From: an uncultured Clostridia bacterium
Lineage (GTDB): Bacteria; Bacillota; Clostridia; Oscillospirales; Acutalibacteraceae
DNA: 6,026 nucleotides
Direction of reading: 5' to 3'
NCBI GenBank assembly: GCA_937898195.1
Contig: CALEJD010000016.1
Coordinates: forward strand, 1-6,026
How positions within the stretch are numbered: the first letter of the stretch is position 1; each line of letters begins with the position of its first letter. The translations under genes and the position numbers were made by a program. Positions 5,104 to 6,026 of this stretch are shown here, piece after piece. Under the pieces are notes generated by a model that saw only the letters and a program-made list of their open reading frames with translations, was not told where the DNA came from and ran no database searches.

Positions 5104-6026
5104 AGCTGCTGCGAGGCGAGCAATTGGAACACGGAATGGTGAGCAAGATACATAGTTGAGGCCAATCTTGTGGCAGAATTCAACTGAAACAGGGTCGCCG
5201 CCGTGTTCACCACAGATACCGTAGTGAAGGTCTTTGCCGCTTGCCTTACCCTTAGCAACTGCCATTTCCATAAGAGCGCCAACGCCGCTCTGGTCAAGCT
5301 TTGCAAATGGGTCGTTTTCGAAAATCTTGCAATCATAATATGCTGTAAGGAACTTACCAGCGTCGTCACGGCTGAAGCCATAAGTCATCTGTGTAAGGTC
5401 GTTTGTACCGAAGCAGAAGAAGTCAGCTTCTTTAGCGATTTCGTCAGCTGTGATACATGCTCTTGGGATTTCAATCATTGTACCAACTTCGTAAGCGAGG
5501 TCTGCGCCTGCTGCTGCGATTTCAGCGTCAGCTGTTTCAACAACAACTTTCTTAACGAACTTAAGTTCTTTAACGTCGCCAACAAGTGGAATCATGATTT
5601 CTGGAACAAGGTTCCAATCTGGATGAGCTTTCTTAACGTTGATTGCTGCGCGGATAACAGCCTTTGTCTGCATTGCTGCGATTTCAGGATATGTTACTGC
5701 AAGACGGCAACCACGGTGACCCATCATTGGGTTGAACTCGTGAAGAGAAGCGATGATAGCTTTGATATCTTCAACTGATTTGCCCTGTGAATCAGCAAGG
5801 AGCTTGATGTCAGCTTCTTCTGTTGGAACGAACTCGTGAAGAGGTGGGTCAAGGAAACGAATTGTAACTGGGTTACCCTGAAGAGCTTCGTAGAGCTTTT
5901 CAAAGTCGCCCTGCTGATAAGGAAGAATCTTATCAAGAGCTGCTTCTCTTTCTTCAACTGTATCTGAACAAATCATTTCACGGAATGCTGCGATTCTGTC
6001 AGCTTCGAAGAACATGTGCTCTGTAC
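5077..6026 (-). CDS. ppdK: Pyruvate, phosphate dikinase, C-terminal part (gene continues beyond the window)
   Basis: This enzyme interconverts pyruvate, ATP and phosphate with PEP, AMP and pyrophosphate in the cytosol, and many anaerobes use it in glycolysis. Only the PEP/pyruvate-binding barrel is present. The frame is open through the window edge: THR-Glu-His precede the Met at 6015, so that Met is internal (family TEHMFF motif), not a start. Counting from that Met, Arg53 (in TIRFLDPP), Arg101 (GHRGCR), Glu182 (MIEIPRA), Asn205-Asp206 (GTNDLTQ) and Cys268 (GICGEHGG) fit C. symbiosum Arg617, Arg665, Glu745, Asn768-Asp769 and Cys831 with an offset of 563-564. All barrel catalytic residues are thus kept, and the end agrees with a full length near 875. 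The nucleotide-binding and phospho-histidine domains lie outside the window. The sampled lines are richer in GC than neighbouring genes, as expected for a highly expressed gene. Confidence 0.96.
   Translation of the reverse strand, partial: TEHMFFEADRIAAFREMICSDTVEEREAALDKILPYQQGDFEKLYEALQGNPVTIRFLDPPLHEFVPTEEADIKLLADSQGKSVEDIKAIIASLHEFNPMMGHRGCRLAVTYPEIAAMQTKAVIRAAINVKKAHPDWNLVPEIMIPLVGDVKELKFVKKVVVETADAEIAAAGADLAYEVGTMIEIPRACITADEIAKEADFFCFGTNDLTQMTYGFSRDDAGKFLTAYYDCKIFENDPFAKLDQSGVGALMEMAVAKGKASGKDLHYGICGEHGGDPVSVEFCHKIGLNYVSCSPFRVPIARLAAAQAAIADMK

Noticed and set aside
5203..5778. Long plus-strand open frame of 191 codons opposite ppdK.
   Set aside because: It is antisense to a clearly conserved ppdK region, has a Cys/Asn-rich nonsense composition and no family features. 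It is a by-product of the codon use of ppdK.

Overview
The window looks like chromosomal DNA of a low-GC Gram-positive anaerobe of the Clostridia. The gene set supports this: a pyruvate phosphate dikinase whose residues line up with the Clostridium symbiosum enzyme, a YerC/YecD-type TrpR-like regulator, a four-cysteine Hsp33, GGAGG-type ribosome binding sites and AT-rich spacers. The genus cannot be fixed from the sequence. All seven protein genes lie on the minus strand, so transcription runs from high to low coordinates.

Layout in the direction of transcription: (1) 6026-5077 is the C-terminal part of ppdK, open at the window edge and closed by a strong terminator (5018-5046). (2) 5016-4729 is an AT-rich spacer holding an inverted repeat and, just before the likely plsC start, a terminator-like hairpin with a UUCG loop. 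(3) 4728-3847 is a PlsC-type acyltransferase, more AT-rich than its neighbours. (4) 3817-3785 is a short remnant that repeats the last codons of ppdK, followed by a second terminator (3724-3757). (5) A consensus-like promoter (3685-3713) drives an SGNH/GDSL hydrolase and then a His/Cys-loop membrane permease. (6) A second good promoter (2043-2071) drives three genes joined by ATGA overlaps: a TrpR-like regulator, a class I SAM methyltransferase and hslO (Hsp33), ending in a strong, probably bidirectional terminator (22-69).

The genes fall into separate small transcription units rather than one pathway. ppdK belongs to central PEP/pyruvate metabolism, hslO to redox protein quality control and the permease probably to metal handling. 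Nothing here amounts to a clear new defence or mobile system. The most unusual part is the plsC segment, which is flanked on both sides by a ppdK 3' end plus terminator. This suggests a decayed ppdK duplicate or an insertion at the end of ppdK. The leader in front of plsC, with its inverted repeat and internal terminator, is the second place to look.
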